The translations under genes were made by a program, and so were the position numbers. A stretch of 40,685 nucleotides of DNA from JAUNKE01 sp041853585 (GTDB lineage: Bacteria > Bacillota > Clostridia > Peptostreptococcales > Filifactoraceae). Within the stretch, counting starts at the first letter, position 1. Each line of letters begins with the position of its first letter. The stretch lies in the NCBI GenBank assembly GCA_041853585.1, contig JBGZSM010000095.1:1-40685 (forward strand), written 5' to 3'. Positions 10,051-19,266 of this stretch are shown here, piece by piece. The notes under the pieces are model-generated. The model was not told the origin of the DNA. It searched no databases and saw only the letters and a program-made list of their open reading frames with translations.

Positions 10051-10191
10051 TCTATTATCCTTTTTATCAAATGTGGTCATCTACTATGATGCCTTTCAAA
10101 GAATCGATTTAAAATCATAAGCCTTGCGGTGAAGATGAAACAAAAACTTTATAATCAGTTCATCTTCTCCGTTCAAATTTTTTGTTGTTAC

Positions 10192-12162
10192 CTATAATAC
10201 TTTCACTCTCGTATCCGGTGATAAGGATTTAAAAATTTCTTTGACATTGATTTTCGATGGACTGTCGGTAAAACTGCCGTCGCGGAATACCGCACGAAGC
10301 GGCTGTCTTTTTGCCATCGCTTGGATAACTTCTTCCGAAATCTTTTCATCAAAACAAGCCATCAAATCTCCATCATTGTAATTGTGAATCGTGCATTCAC
10401 CGATTGGTTCGGAGTGGTACGGTAAGGAAAGCGGAAGGCCCCATTCGAGCAAACAGCCGAACAACAAATCCAAATCTCCGCGGTCGGATTTGACATTGGA
10501 TTCCAATGCGGTTAACAAATCCTGCGAATACTCGTTCGGACTGTAAAACACATCCTTCATATTGCTATCGTCGAGTTTGAGCACTCGAAATCCGATGTCC
10601 AATTTTTCAATTCCTTCTTTGTCCTTGTTCTCTTCCAGTATTTTTTTGCCTGCGCGACGAATACGCTCTTTGCCGATTTCACAAATATTTTTATATCCCG
10701 CTTTGTAGGCTTCGGATTTTTCATCGGTCTGCTCCGGCAACTGCACCATAATAAATTTACGATTGCCACCATCTTCTGCATTTAACTGCATAACGGCATG
10801 CGCGGTAGTTGCGCTGCCTGAAAAAAAGTCAAGGATGATATTATTCTTATTTGTACACAAAGCAAACAACTGTTTTAACATTATCAGTGATTTAGGAAAC
10901 TCAAAAACTTGCATACCAAACATAATGTCTATATTTTTTTTATCAATAGATGAATCTGCAAAAATAAAATTATCAAATACACTCTCACTTTCTTCCGAAA
11001 GATACGATTTCATTCTAGGAGGGGTTAAGTCATTTCCATACCAAATCAAATTTTTTTCCTGAAGTCTGACTAATTCCTCTTTGCTTTTCCCCCATCCTCT
11101 ATTGGGAATCAAACACTCTTTATTGGTATTAGGATTAATTATTGTATAATTTTTTGGACCATTACTTCTAGATAAATCGGAGTCCATAAAAACGCCTTTT
11201 TCATCGACTTTATTCCATCTACTCAAATGTGAATATTTAGGACGACTATACATATCAATAATATTATCCCTAATTTCTTCTGTCGATAAACCTTCTTCCT
11301 TCAACTTATTGAACATATTAATTATATCTGATGCACCTTTTTTGTTGGCTCTCCAGATAGGCTGTGATTTGGATAATCCAAATAGATTTCTGCTGTAAAC
11401 TAAAATGTATTCTGTAGATATGCTTATATATTTACTCTGGTTTTTTATTGAATTATTCTTATGAATTATATGAGCTATGAAGTTTTCTTGTCCAAATATT
11501 TCATCACACACTTTCCTAAGGTTGTCCACTTCATTATCGTCAATCGAAATAAAAATAACTCCATCATCCGAGAGTAAATTTCTAGCCAACATCAATCTTG
11601 AATAAATCATGGAGCACCAATCGGAATGAAATCGTCCATTGCTGTCAGTGTTTTTGAAAAGACGATTGCCTTGTTCATCCAACGCTCCCGATTCATCATC
11701 GTATTCTTCACTGCTCATTTTGAAATCATCTCGATAGATAAAATCATTCCCCGTATTGTATGGCGGGTCGATATAAATCATCTTCACTTTTCCAAGATAA
11801 CTTTCCTGCAAAAGTTTGAGCACTTCCAAATTATCTCCCTCGATATAGAGATTTTCCGTCGTATCCCAATTCACACTTTCTTCTTTGCAAGGTCGAAGTG
11901 TCTTACGGATTGGCTTGTTCGCCTCGACGATGGCTGCCTTTTTCCCAACCCATGTAAACTCATACGCCTCATCACCGTCAATCACATCACCCGAAAGCAT
12001 CTGCTTGAGCAATTCAAAATTGATTGCCTTTTTATATACCTTGTTCTCGGGTGTACTCTTTTCCTCGTCCAACATTTCCGTAATACAATTCGGGAATAGC
12101 TCCCCGATACGCTCCACATTTCGAGCCGCTATATCATCCGTCTCCATTTTCATTTTATCCAT
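10192..12162 (-). CDS. Type III DNA methyltransferase, modification subunit Mod
   Basis: 656 aa, start supported by AGGAGG. A beta-class amino-methyltransferase: the catalytic motif DPPYNTGNDF (about residue 133) precedes the SAM-binding motif DFFSGSATTAHAV (about residue 445), as in EcoP1I-type Mod. The part between them, roughly residues 220-440, is the target-recognition region and determines both methylation and restriction specificity. That stretch (about 10830-11500) is visibly more AT-rich than the rest of the gene: 11 G+C in the 60 bases from 10921 against 29 in the 60 from 10441. This suggests recognition-domain exchange. Nine bases separate it from the upstream ATPase gene. Methylation type, probably N6-adenine, is inferred from the family. 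Confidence 0.93.
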   Translation of the reverse strand: MDKMKMETDDIAARNVERIGELFPNCITEMLDEEKSTPENKVYKKAINFELLKQMLSGDVIDGDEAYEFTWVGKKAAIVEANKPIRKTLRPCKEESVNWDTTENLYIEGDNLEVLKLLQESYLGKVKMIYIDPPYNTGNDFIYRDDFKMSSEEYDDESGALDEQGNRLFKNTDSNGRFHSDWCSMIYSRLMLARNLLSDDGVIFISIDDNEVDNLRKVCDEIFGQENFIAHIIHKNNSIKNQSKYISISTEYILVYSRNLFGLSKSQPIWRANKKGASDIINMFNKLKEEGLSTEEIRDNIIDMYSRPKYSHLSRWNKVDEKGVFMDSDLSRSNGPKNYTIINPNTNKECLIPNRGWGKSKEELVRLQEKNLIWYGNDLTPPRMKSYLSEESESVFDNFIFADSSIDKKNIDIMFGMQVFEFPKSLIMLKQLFALCTNKNNIILDFFSGSATTAHAVMQLNAEDGGNRKFIMVQLPEQTDEKSEAYKAGYKNICEIGKERIRRAGKKILEENKDKEGIEKLDIGFRVLKLDDSNMKDVFYSPNEYSQDLLTALESNVKSDRGDLDLLFGCLLEWGLPLSLPYHSEPIGECTIHNYNDGDLMACFDEKISEEVIQAMAKRQPLRAVFRDGSFTDSPSKINVKEIFKSLSPDTRVKVL

Positions 12163-12171
12163 TTAACCCTC

Positions 12172-14376
12172 CTAAAGTGTTTTTACATCTTGGTAAAGTG
12201 ACAATAGCTCCACAATATCCATATCAAGTAACGGTTCATACATAAAAGAGTTCAAGTGAATGTTTTCCGGAGTCATTATATTCACCTCTTCTATAATTTT
12301 TATCTTACTAGCATCGCCAAATTGTCTGTATCCATTTAAAAGCTCCCTTGTTTGATTGGATTTATTTAATGCGTACTCCAAAAATTTTACACCAGAATCC
12401 TCGTGTTGTTTCTTTCGATTTTCTCTCCAAGTTAATAGTGTTGGACAGAACTCAATTTCTTTTATCATGAACTCTTCTGCTTTATGTCTTATCGCCATAG
12501 CAAGTAATATCTTATCTTCAAGCTGAGTATCGCTTGCTGTCAATCTATCGCAAATAGAGTACAAGCATTCAATAATACTGTCTGCAAGAACAACAGACTC
12601 CTGAAATTCATCAATCCCCAAATATACTTTATAAATATCTAAAAGCTCCGAAAAACGCCTATTATGTGTTTCTGCTTTCTTATGCAACAGTGATGTCAGA
12701 AATAGATAATCCGTCATACTCCCATTTACTTTATAATCGCGTCCATATTCAACAAGATTTCGTACAAAAGGAACAAGAGCAATTACATTTTTCTTCGTTA
12801 GATGTTCCTTCCATTTGATGAATGGTTGATTTTGATAATATTCTGGAATAAGAGTTATTTCTTCGTTTGTATTATCCGCAAATAATCTACAATCACGAGG
12901 TAATCCTAATCGACTTGACACCGTTCTATAGAAATCAAAGTTGTGAGACAGTATTATCATATTGAAATCTTTATTTCCAGCGAGTTCGTAAAGATATTCT
13001 ATAATAGCATACTTGTTTTTATAATCAAATGAATCAGCTATATCATCAATTATGAAAAGTACTTCTTCCCCATTTTGTTTAATTTCCTCAATCTCAAAAA
13101 TAATATTTAGAAGATATAAGGCTCTTTTTTCTCCTTGACTCAAAATATCTATTTCATCTAATCTACTACGCGATAATGTGACTTTTCTCCCAGCCTTTTC
13201 AAAAGAGAATTCCACTCTTGGTATACTTTCACCAATAACAGCACCCCTTAGATTCTTTATCTCCATTTGATAAGGTACATCAAATCGTTTCTTAAATATT
13301 TCCAAAGCATTCTTCCATGGAGTATCGTCTAGTGACACTTCATCTATCTCCTTAGAAAGTTCTTTATATTTTTTACATAAATCAGATAGCAATTCATTAT
13401 TATCTTGCAAGTAAGAAAGCCAAAGATTCTTTCTCAACTCTGGTAGTTTTTTAGAAGCAAGAAATTCTATTAACTCCGGAGTAGTCTCAATAATATCTTT
13501 AAGCACTGTTCCTTTTGCATCACTTAGCATTTTTTCTATAAATTGAAATTGTGGTACAGCCTTGAGCTGCTTATCAATTTCTTCAATCTTCTCATTTAAA
13601 GATTGAATATCTGTCATCTTTTCTGCACCAGAAAGCACTATGCCATTCCCTTTAACAAAGAATTTTCCTTTTTCAAGAGATTTACGAATATCTTTCAACT
13701 TAGGAAGTGTTAATTTGCCTTTTTGCAGAAATCCATATGAATCATAAATCTCTTCGCTTCTTTTAACAAATTCTACAATTTTTTCTTGGAATTCTTTTGA
13801 ATCAATTTTCCTAAGTACACTGTCATCAAATAGCGCAGAATAAGAAATATTTTCAAATTTTTTGTCAGGGCGCATATCACAAAGTTTTAGAGCATTAAGA
13901 AGGAAGCTATTTTCAACAAAACCAAAATCTTTAATGACTTGAGTTTCTAGTTCATATAAAGTTTTCCCAGCTGAAACTTTTTTAATCTTTAATCCCGAGT
14001 ACTTTTCTAACGCTTTAAATAATTTATCTCTAGATTCCAAGACATTCACTAGAAGCTCTTTTATTTTTGAATTTATAAGTAATGGTGTCACATTGGCTTC
14101 ATATGAGCTTTCAAAAGACTTGATTATAAAAACTTTCTCCGATTCTATTGGCTTTCCATCATATTCAACCTTTACTGCTCCATCAATATCAAAAATTTCA
14201 TCCCTAACTTCATCTGCTTTATTTTCACTTATTTTACAAAAAGTTTTTGTAAAAGATGTCTTCATAAGTCCATTTCGTGCATATATAGTTATTACATTAC
14301 TGTTAGAAAAATCAAATTCATGGTTCATTCTACTTATTCCATAACAATTATCCATTGTCACTGTCAACTTATTCAT
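12172..14376 (-). CDS. ABC-type ATPase of the AAA_13/RloC-PrrC-like group, possible defence effector
   Basis: 734 aa, start supported by GGAGG seven bases upstream. The N-terminus reads ITIYARNGLMKTSFTKTF, a Walker A in which the Gly before the Lys is Met and the first Gly is Ala. The rest is conventional: signature ILSQGEKRALYLL (about residue 415), Walker B LFIIDDIADSFD and switch motif MIILSHNFDFYR. The middle is charged and helical, as in coiled-coil ABC ATPases. No zinc-hook CxxC is present. The C-terminal 230 residues match nothing I recognise and could hold an effector; RloC and PrrC anticodon nucleases have this layout. The gene is more AT-rich than the helicase gene nearby and sits inside the restriction operon at a duplicated junction, so it was probably inserted. 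Confidence 0.65.
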   Translation of the reverse strand: MNKLTVTMDNCYGISRMNHEFDFSNSNVITIYARNGLMKTSFTKTFCKISENKADEVRDEIFDIDGAVKVEYDGKPIESEKVFIIKSFESSYEANVTPLLINSKIKELLVNVLESRDKLFKALEKYSGLKIKKVSAGKTLYELETQVIKDFGFVENSFLLNALKLCDMRPDKKFENISYSALFDDSVLRKIDSKEFQEKIVEFVKRSEEIYDSYGFLQKGKLTLPKLKDIRKSLEKGKFFVKGNGIVLSGAEKMTDIQSLNEKIEEIDKQLKAVPQFQFIEKMLSDAKGTVLKDIIETTPELIEFLASKKLPELRKNLWLSYLQDNNELLSDLCKKYKELSKEIDEVSLDDTPWKNALEIFKKRFDVPYQMEIKNLRGAVIGESIPRVEFSFEKAGRKVTLSRSRLDEIDILSQGEKRALYLLNIIFEIEEIKQNGEEVLFIIDDIADSFDYKNKYAIIEYLYELAGNKDFNMIILSHNFDFYRTVSSRLGLPRDCRLFADNTNEEITLIPEYYQNQPFIKWKEHLTKKNVIALVPFVRNLVEYGRDYKVNGSMTDYLFLTSLLHKKAETHNRRFSELLDIYKVYLGIDEFQESVVLADSIIECLYSICDRLTASDTQLEDKILLAMAIRHKAEEFMIKEIEFCPTLLTWRENRKKQHEDSGVKFLEYALNKSNQTRELLNGYRQFGDASKIKIIEEVNIMTPENIHLNSFMYEPLLDMDIVELLSLYQDVKTL

Positions 14377-14438
14377 TATATCCCCTCCAATTCTCTTCTC
14401 AATTTCTTAAGTTCATTATTCATTTTTATCTGTTTGTT
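14371..14438. repeat. 68-bp direct repeat, copy A
   Basis: 59 of 68 bases match copy B at 14857-14924 without gaps. It spans the last codons of a DUF4391-type C-terminus (ELEGI stop), the ribosome site and the ATG of the following ATPase gene. The reading frame running into it (14376-14502) has no start codon: it begins after the RhuM relic and ends in NNELKKLRRELEGI, so it is an orphan copy of the DUF4391 tail. Confidence 0.85.
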
Positions 14439-14499
14439 CACACCAATCGGAATGACAATAGATGTTTGCCTTGGTGTAAAACATTGCTTCCAGATTCGT

Positions 14500-14862
14500 T
14501 CAAATACCCCTCGAATTCGAGTCGGTGGCAGTTGTTCGGAATTTCCGAACAACTGAAACCTCTTCCAATTCTTCTTCGGCAAAGATATTTTTGATATGTT
14601 CGCTAATATTGGATTTACTCGTCTGGTATAGTTCGCACAATTGACTCTGTGTCAGCCATACAGTCTCATCAACAAAACGAACATCTATCTTTGATTTTCC
14701 CTCTTTGTCCTGATAGATTACAATCTCCCCTGTGTTTTCTTCATAGGCTTTATCCGTATCATTATTCCGAGAATTCTTTTTTGCTTCAATGACCTCTTTT
14801 TTACCTTTGTCATTCTCTATCCTTTCCGTCTTATAATGACCGGGAACTATATCCTTATTCAT
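14500..14862 (-). pseudogene. Truncated RhuM-family gene
   Basis: 120 codons with a good start (AAGGA upstream, ATG overlapping the DUF4391 stop by one base). VWLTQSQLCELYQTSKSNI and VVRKFRTTA are hallmark motifs of the N-terminal part of RhuM (virulence RhuM/Fic-adjacent family), whose members are about 330 aa and often sit beside restriction genes. Here the sequence departs from the family right after FRTTA and ends at a TGA within about ten codons. The missing two thirds are not found in other frames; instead an unrelated stretch leads to a second copy of the DUF4391 tail. A deletion or recombination at the palindrome 14529-14555 would explain it. Function is probably lost. Confidence 0.75.
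14529..14555. repeat. 27-base perfect palindrome inside the RhuM relic
   Basis: Two 13-base arms around one central base. On the minus strand it encodes VVRKFRTTA of the relic. A closely related palindrome lies between genes at 19139-19175. It marks the point after which the RhuM reading frame is lost. Confidence 0.85.
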
Positions 14863-14924
14863 TATATTCCTTCCAGTTCTCTTTTCAATCTTTTGAGTTC
14901 GTTATTCATTTCCATCTGTTTGTT
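14857..14924. repeat. 68-bp direct repeat, copy B
   Basis: The functional copy: the last codons of the intact DUF4391 gene, its stop, and the ribosome site and ATG of the RhuM relic. See copy A at 14371-14438. The two copies bracket the relic, which fits insertion or tandem duplication between restriction operons of slightly different sequence. Confidence 0.85.
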
Positions 14925-15515
14925 GAGTTGTTTTTCTTTGCGGATTTTGGATTGGAGTGCGGTTATTTTCTTTTGAAGCGCTTTTCTTCGTTCTTCTTTA
15001 TCGACGGATTCTTTGAGACTTTCTTCGGGATCCGATTGGATGAGCTTATCGCCGGCAATTTGCCGAACAAAATTCTCATATACCACATCTATATTCAGAC
15101 CTTCCATCCTTAAAGGCGAGTCGTTTTCGTCAAACCACTTGGTATGATAGTAGCTTTTTATCTGAAAGGATTTTTTCCCAAAATTGGCACTGTCTTTATA
15201 ACCTACCCAAACCTGATAACGCCCCTGATATTCCATCAAAAAAAGAATGTGGTATGGAATTATTTCATCAATTTGTCTAAGCAAATTTTCATCAAAGCTC
15301 GGCTGATTCAATTGAATTTCAAACACTTCAATTTCCTGCACATTATTGCCGGCTGCAAGTGTCGTTGTTTCCGGTGCAATTTTATTTTTCCAATCGATGC
15401 GCTTGACCTGCTCCACAAAAATTTTCTTTATGGATGTGCTGTTTTCCATATTATCATAGAACTTCTGTTTTGGAATTTTTTTGTTAAATTCTGTAGTCTT
15501 CGGTAATCCTATCAT
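14862..15515 (-). CDS. DUF4391 domain protein, restriction-associated
   Basis: 217 aa. The sequence (IGLPKTTEFNKKIPKQKFY at the start, YHILFLMEYQGRYQVWVGYK in the middle) matches the DUF4391 family, commonly encoded next to a SNF2-type helicase in restriction or defence loci. The last 60 residues are a predicted coiled coil rich in Lys, Glu, Gln and Leu. Its ATG overlaps the helicase stop by four bases (ATGA), indicating translational coupling and likely a shared complex. The biochemical role is not established; it may adapt the helicase to its partners. Confidence 0.75.
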   Translation of the reverse strand: MIGLPKTTEFNKKIPKQKFYDNMENSTSIKKIFVEQVKRIDWKNKIAPETTTLAAGNNVQEIEVFEIQLNQPSFDENLLRQIDEIIPYHILFLMEYQGRYQVWVGYKDSANFGKKSFQIKSYYHTKWFDENDSPLRMEGLNIDVVYENFVRQIAGDKLIQSDPEESLKESVDKEERRKALQKKITALQSKIRKEKQLNKQMEMNNELKRLKRELEGI

Positions 15516-18500
15516 TGTTTTTCTCCATTTGACTTAACCACCAAAAAGCAAACCAGTTCAAAATCATCCAAACCGGATATGGCGGACTTCAGCGCGGAAG
15601 TTCCACCGACAGAAAAGAGGCTGTCAATATCACTTTCTTCTTTGCAATCGATAATGGAGCTGATTGCCTCGCTCAGAAGGTCGGACATCTCATCCATATT
15701 TTTTCCGTCATTCGTTTCTTCATTGAATTTATGACATAAATTTTGGATTGGTTCTTTATACCCACGACAAAGAAGGCGTATGTTGTCGAGCATCTCCTTG
15801 GGACGAAGATAGTCACAAATAATTTGGCCGTCTTTTGCGATATATACTAAATAAAATGGATGGATTCTGTTTTGATTGTCGATATTGATATTCGAGTTTA
15901 TATTTTTCAACACAAATACCACACCTTCCGGAAGTTCTTGTGTCGCTTCGACGACCGCATGCATTCCTTTTGGTTTTTTGTCCATATCTCCATTGGTTTT
16001 CATATATTCGAGCAAATCCAATCGGAACTCATTTAGGCCAAGGTCCATAATGGAAATTCCCGATGACATATCCTCAATATCCACTACTTCTTCCTGCAAG
16101 CGTTTGAGTTGTTGTTTTCGATATTCAAGTTCGCCTTTTTCATCTGAATTGATAAGGTCATCGTCTCCGGTTGATGTCATGATGGAGATTTTCATTCTTG
16201 TTTCGACGCGACTTTTCAGATTGATATATTCATCCAAGTTCAAATCCGGCCAAAAATTTACCAATTGGATATATTCGTTTCTGCTTCCGATTCGATCAAT
16301 TCGCCCGAAACGCTGAATGATTCGAACGGGATTCCAATGGATGTCGTAATTTATTAGGTAGTCGCAATCTTGAAGATTCTGACCTTCGGAAATACAGTCG
16401 GTTGCAATCAGCACATCAAGCTCCGCTTTGCTATCGGGCATCAGCACATCTTTCCCTTTGGATAATGGCGAAAAACAAGTCAGTACATTATTCAGAGTAA
16501 CTTGAAATCCTTTGATGGTCGTTTTGCCATCGGTAGTTCCTGTTATGAGCGCCGTATTCAAATCATACTTTTGTTTGATATATTCGCTTATATGTTTATA
16601 CAAATATTCGGCGGTATCGGAGTATGCCGAAAAGATAAGAACTTTTTTGTTACCCTCGTTGATTGGATTTTCAATCTTTTCGGATAGCAGATGGTAAAGT
16701 TCTTGCAGCTTCACATCATGCTCCGGTGTAATATCCTCAACCATGAGTGTCAACAATTCTAATATTTCGGCGTCCTTTTTGAGCTCAACTCGCCACGATT
16801 TGTAATCCATATCGGCAAAGTCGATTCTTACTTTTTTCCCCGCTGTAAAATATTCCGTATTGGCATCATCCATGTCAAATTCCGCATCGGATTCTTCCTG
16901 CATGTCGAGAGAATTGTATCCGTATTTTTCATAGCGCTCAATCGCTTCAATCGTTTTATCAATATTTTCTTTGATTCTATGCAAGGTCAGTTGGAAGGAA
17001 TGGACGGAGCTCTCCAATCGTTTGAGCAGATTGATGCTCATCAGTCTTCGGATTCCTTCTTCTCGTCCTTTCTGTGTGAGATTGTGCTCTTTGTTGTGGT
17101 TAAGATCGATGTATTTTTGCAATTTGCTTTCAAAAATATAGTCGGAAGGTTTGTAAATGCACAATGACAGTTGCATCAGATGCTCATAAATCTCATTGTA
17201 ATTTATCGCCGAAGGAAGGTCGGTCAGTTTGGGTCGAAGCGATATGGGTTTCTTTCGCTCCGGAAATTTTCCTATTTCAGCGGTGTCGTAGTATTTCTCA
17301 ATATGTTTTCTGGAGCGTGCGATTGTCACACTGTCCAGAAGTTCAAAGAAATCATAGTCCAAAGTTTTAAGCAAAGCGTCCGTCGTTCTGTGATTCGCTT
17401 CGAGCTTGCTCCATGTATTAAATGATTTTTGGGCATGTCTAAAAATTTCATCAATCGTTTTTCCTGTATCCAATTTTTTGTTGATTTGTTTCGAGTCGCC
17501 TTCATAAGCAATCGCCAATTGGTTTTTCAAATCAATAAATTTGTTGTTTACCGGTGTCGCGGATAGCATCAATACTTTTGTTTTTACTCCGGAGCGGATG
17601 ACTTTGTTCATCAATCGGAGATATCGATTTTCTTTTTGCTCGTCGCCGGAAAGTTCTCCACCATTACGGAAATTGTGCGATTCATCAATTACGACAAGGT
17701 CATAGTTTCCCCAATTTAAGCGCTCCAAATCCAAACCGTTTGATTCTCCCCGACTTCTTGACAAATCCGTATGAAATAAAACATCATAATTTAGCCTGTC
17801 GGATGCTATCGGATTGTTGATGTAATTATCTTTGTAAGTATTCCAGTTGTCCGCCAGTTTTTTGGGACAAAGTACCAAAACGCTTTTGTTTCTGTTCTCA
17901 TAGTATTTTACGACAGCAAGTGCCGTAAAGGTTTTTCCAAGACCCACACTGTCCGCAAGAATGCATCCGTTATAGCGCTCCAGTTTGTTTATAATGGCAA
18001 GAACTGCATCTCGCTGAAAGTCGTAGAGCATGTTCCAAATTTTACTTTGTTTGAAACCCGTTGCTTCATTCGGTAATTCGTCTTCCGAAATATCGTCAAG
18101 AAATTCGCTGAATACATGATAGAGTGTCATAAAATAAATAAATTCCGGCGAATTTTCATTATATGCCGCTGTAATATTCTCAATCACCATATCCGTAACA
18201 TCTTGAAGCTTTTCTTTATCGCTCCACAATGCTTCAAATATTTTTATGAATTTTTCTGAATGTGGATTTTCCAGACGAGTAACCACATTAAAGAAGTCAT
18301 TTCCCTTTTGGCAACCGAGATCTGTCGTAGTAAAATTATTTAACGGGGAGTAAGACACTTGTTCGGTTTCTCCAATCACTGTTGCAAATCCTTGCATGTT
18401 TGCTGCGGTAGAATTGGATTTGAACTTTGTTTTTCTCTTTATCCAATCCGCACATTCTTTTGCGATGGCTTTTTGTGTCATCTCATTGCGAAGTTTTATC

Positions 18501-18769
18501 TCAAATTCCGTACCGTATAGGCTGCTCTCTCGATTTAGTCTGGGAATATAGAATTCGCGTTTTTGCTTTTCCATTTTTTCGGTCACGAAAGTCGGTGAGG
18601 TAAAAATGAAACGGAATTCTTCAACATTTTCCAACTGATTTTTTAATTCTTTATATGCGTACATTGAAAAACAGGCAGCAGCTATCGATACCTTGCTCCC
18701 TTTTTTGATTGTGTTGACCATATCGTCTCGAACGATATCCGTTATATTGTCAAATGTTTTTACTTCCAT
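15512..18769 (-). CDS. SNF2-type DEAD/DEAH helicase with N-terminal PLD-like domain, defence-associated
   Basis: About 1085 aa from the ATG at 18769, preceded by GGAG and AGGGG; an earlier in-frame ATG lacks a ribosome site. Residues 1-190 resemble the phospholipase-D-like domain that begins many restriction-associated helicases, but no HxKxxxxD motif is visible, so it is probably a binding domain. Helicase motifs follow in order: ADSVGLGKTFTALAV (I), VVIDESHNFR (II), LMLSATPVNN (III), IATDCISEGQNL (V) and IIQRFGRIDRIGS (VI). It is the first gene of the minus-strand island and is coupled to the DUF4391 gene. Such helicases are thought to act on or translocate along invading DNA. The exact system type is uncertain. 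Confidence 0.85.
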   Translation of the reverse strand: MEVKTFDNITDIVRDDMVNTIKKGSKVSIAAACFSMYAYKELKNQLENVEEFRFIFTSPTFVTEKMEKQKREFYIPRLNRESSLYGTEFEIKLRNEMTQKAIAKECADWIKRKTKFKSNSTAANMQGFATVIGETEQVSYSPLNNFTTTDLGCQKGNDFFNVVTRLENPHSEKFIKIFEALWSDKEKLQDVTDMVIENITAAYNENSPEFIYFMTLYHVFSEFLDDISEDELPNEATGFKQSKIWNMLYDFQRDAVLAIINKLERYNGCILADSVGLGKTFTALAVVKYYENRNKSVLVLCPKKLADNWNTYKDNYINNPIASDRLNYDVLFHTDLSRSRGESNGLDLERLNWGNYDLVVIDESHNFRNGGELSGDEQKENRYLRLMNKVIRSGVKTKVLMLSATPVNNKFIDLKNQLAIAYEGDSKQINKKLDTGKTIDEIFRHAQKSFNTWSKLEANHRTTDALLKTLDYDFFELLDSVTIARSRKHIEKYYDTAEIGKFPERKKPISLRPKLTDLPSAINYNEIYEHLMQLSLCIYKPSDYIFESKLQKYIDLNHNKEHNLTQKGREEGIRRLMSINLLKRLESSVHSFQLTLHRIKENIDKTIEAIERYEKYGYNSLDMQEESDAEFDMDDANTEYFTAGKKVRIDFADMDYKSWRVELKKDAEILELLTLMVEDITPEHDVKLQELYHLLSEKIENPINEGNKKVLIFSAYSDTAEYLYKHISEYIKQKYDLNTALITGTTDGKTTIKGFQVTLNNVLTCFSPLSKGKDVLMPDSKAELDVLIATDCISEGQNLQDCDYLINYDIHWNPVRIIQRFGRIDRIGSRNEYIQLVNFWPDLNLDEYINLKSRVETRMKISIMTSTGDDDLINSDEKGELEYRKQQLKRLQEEVVDIEDMSSGISIMDLGLNEFRLDLLEYMKTNGDMDKKPKGMHAVVEATQELPEGVVFVLKNINSNINIDNQNRIHPFYLVYIAKDGQIICDYLRPKEMLDNIRLLCRGYKEPIQNLCHKFNEETNDGKNMDEMSDLLSEAISSIIDCKEESDIDSLFSVGGTSALKSAISGLDDFELVCFLVVKSNGEKQ

Positions 18770-19138
18770 TTTCCCCTCTCCCACCATTTCTTAATTTTTT
18801 GTGATCGTTGGCTCTTTTTGTATTTACATTTCAGCTGGACTTCTTGTGTCCGCCTCAAATTGCACACGGTTATAATCTCTTTTGAAAAATCAGAGTCTAT
18901 TCTTGCTACTTTTTATAATAATTCTCTTTTGCTTTCAAAATCTTTGACTCAATTATGAATGTAAATTTTAGCTTTTAATTCTTGGAACACCCCAAAATCC
19001 AACAATATTAAAGCTCATTTTTTCGATTTACATCTTTTTCAGAAAATGTAAAAACTCTACCTTTTATAGTATATCATATAACTAAATTCTAACAAGCAGA
19101 TTTTCAAAAAATAACAAACAAATCCTTTATTAAAATTT

Positions 19139-19175
19139 ATCCGCGGTTGTTCGGAAATTCCGAACAACTGCGGAT
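19139..19175. repeat. 37-base near-perfect palindrome
   Basis: Two 18-base arms with one mismatch around a central A. The core is nearly identical to the palindrome in the RhuM relic. Read on either strand it gives VVR(K/N)FRTTAD, a RhuM hallmark, before meeting a stop soon after. It may be a RhuM fossil or a mobile palindromic element. Confidence 0.8.
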
Positions 19176-19208
19176 AGCTAAAATTTCTATTTGAAATCAA
19201 TTTTTCAA

Positions 19209-19266
19209 TATCAAGTTTCAACTCCAAAGACGATTTTTAATTATATACAAAAATTTTTTCTTCCTT
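19209..19266. repeat. 58-bp direct repeat, left copy
   Basis: 56 of 58 bases match 27914-27971, in the same orientation. The differences are at 19230 and 19232. The two copies enclose the membrane-protein gene, the RiPP operon and decayed sequence, so they may mark the edges of an acquired or excisable segment. Confidence 0.85.
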
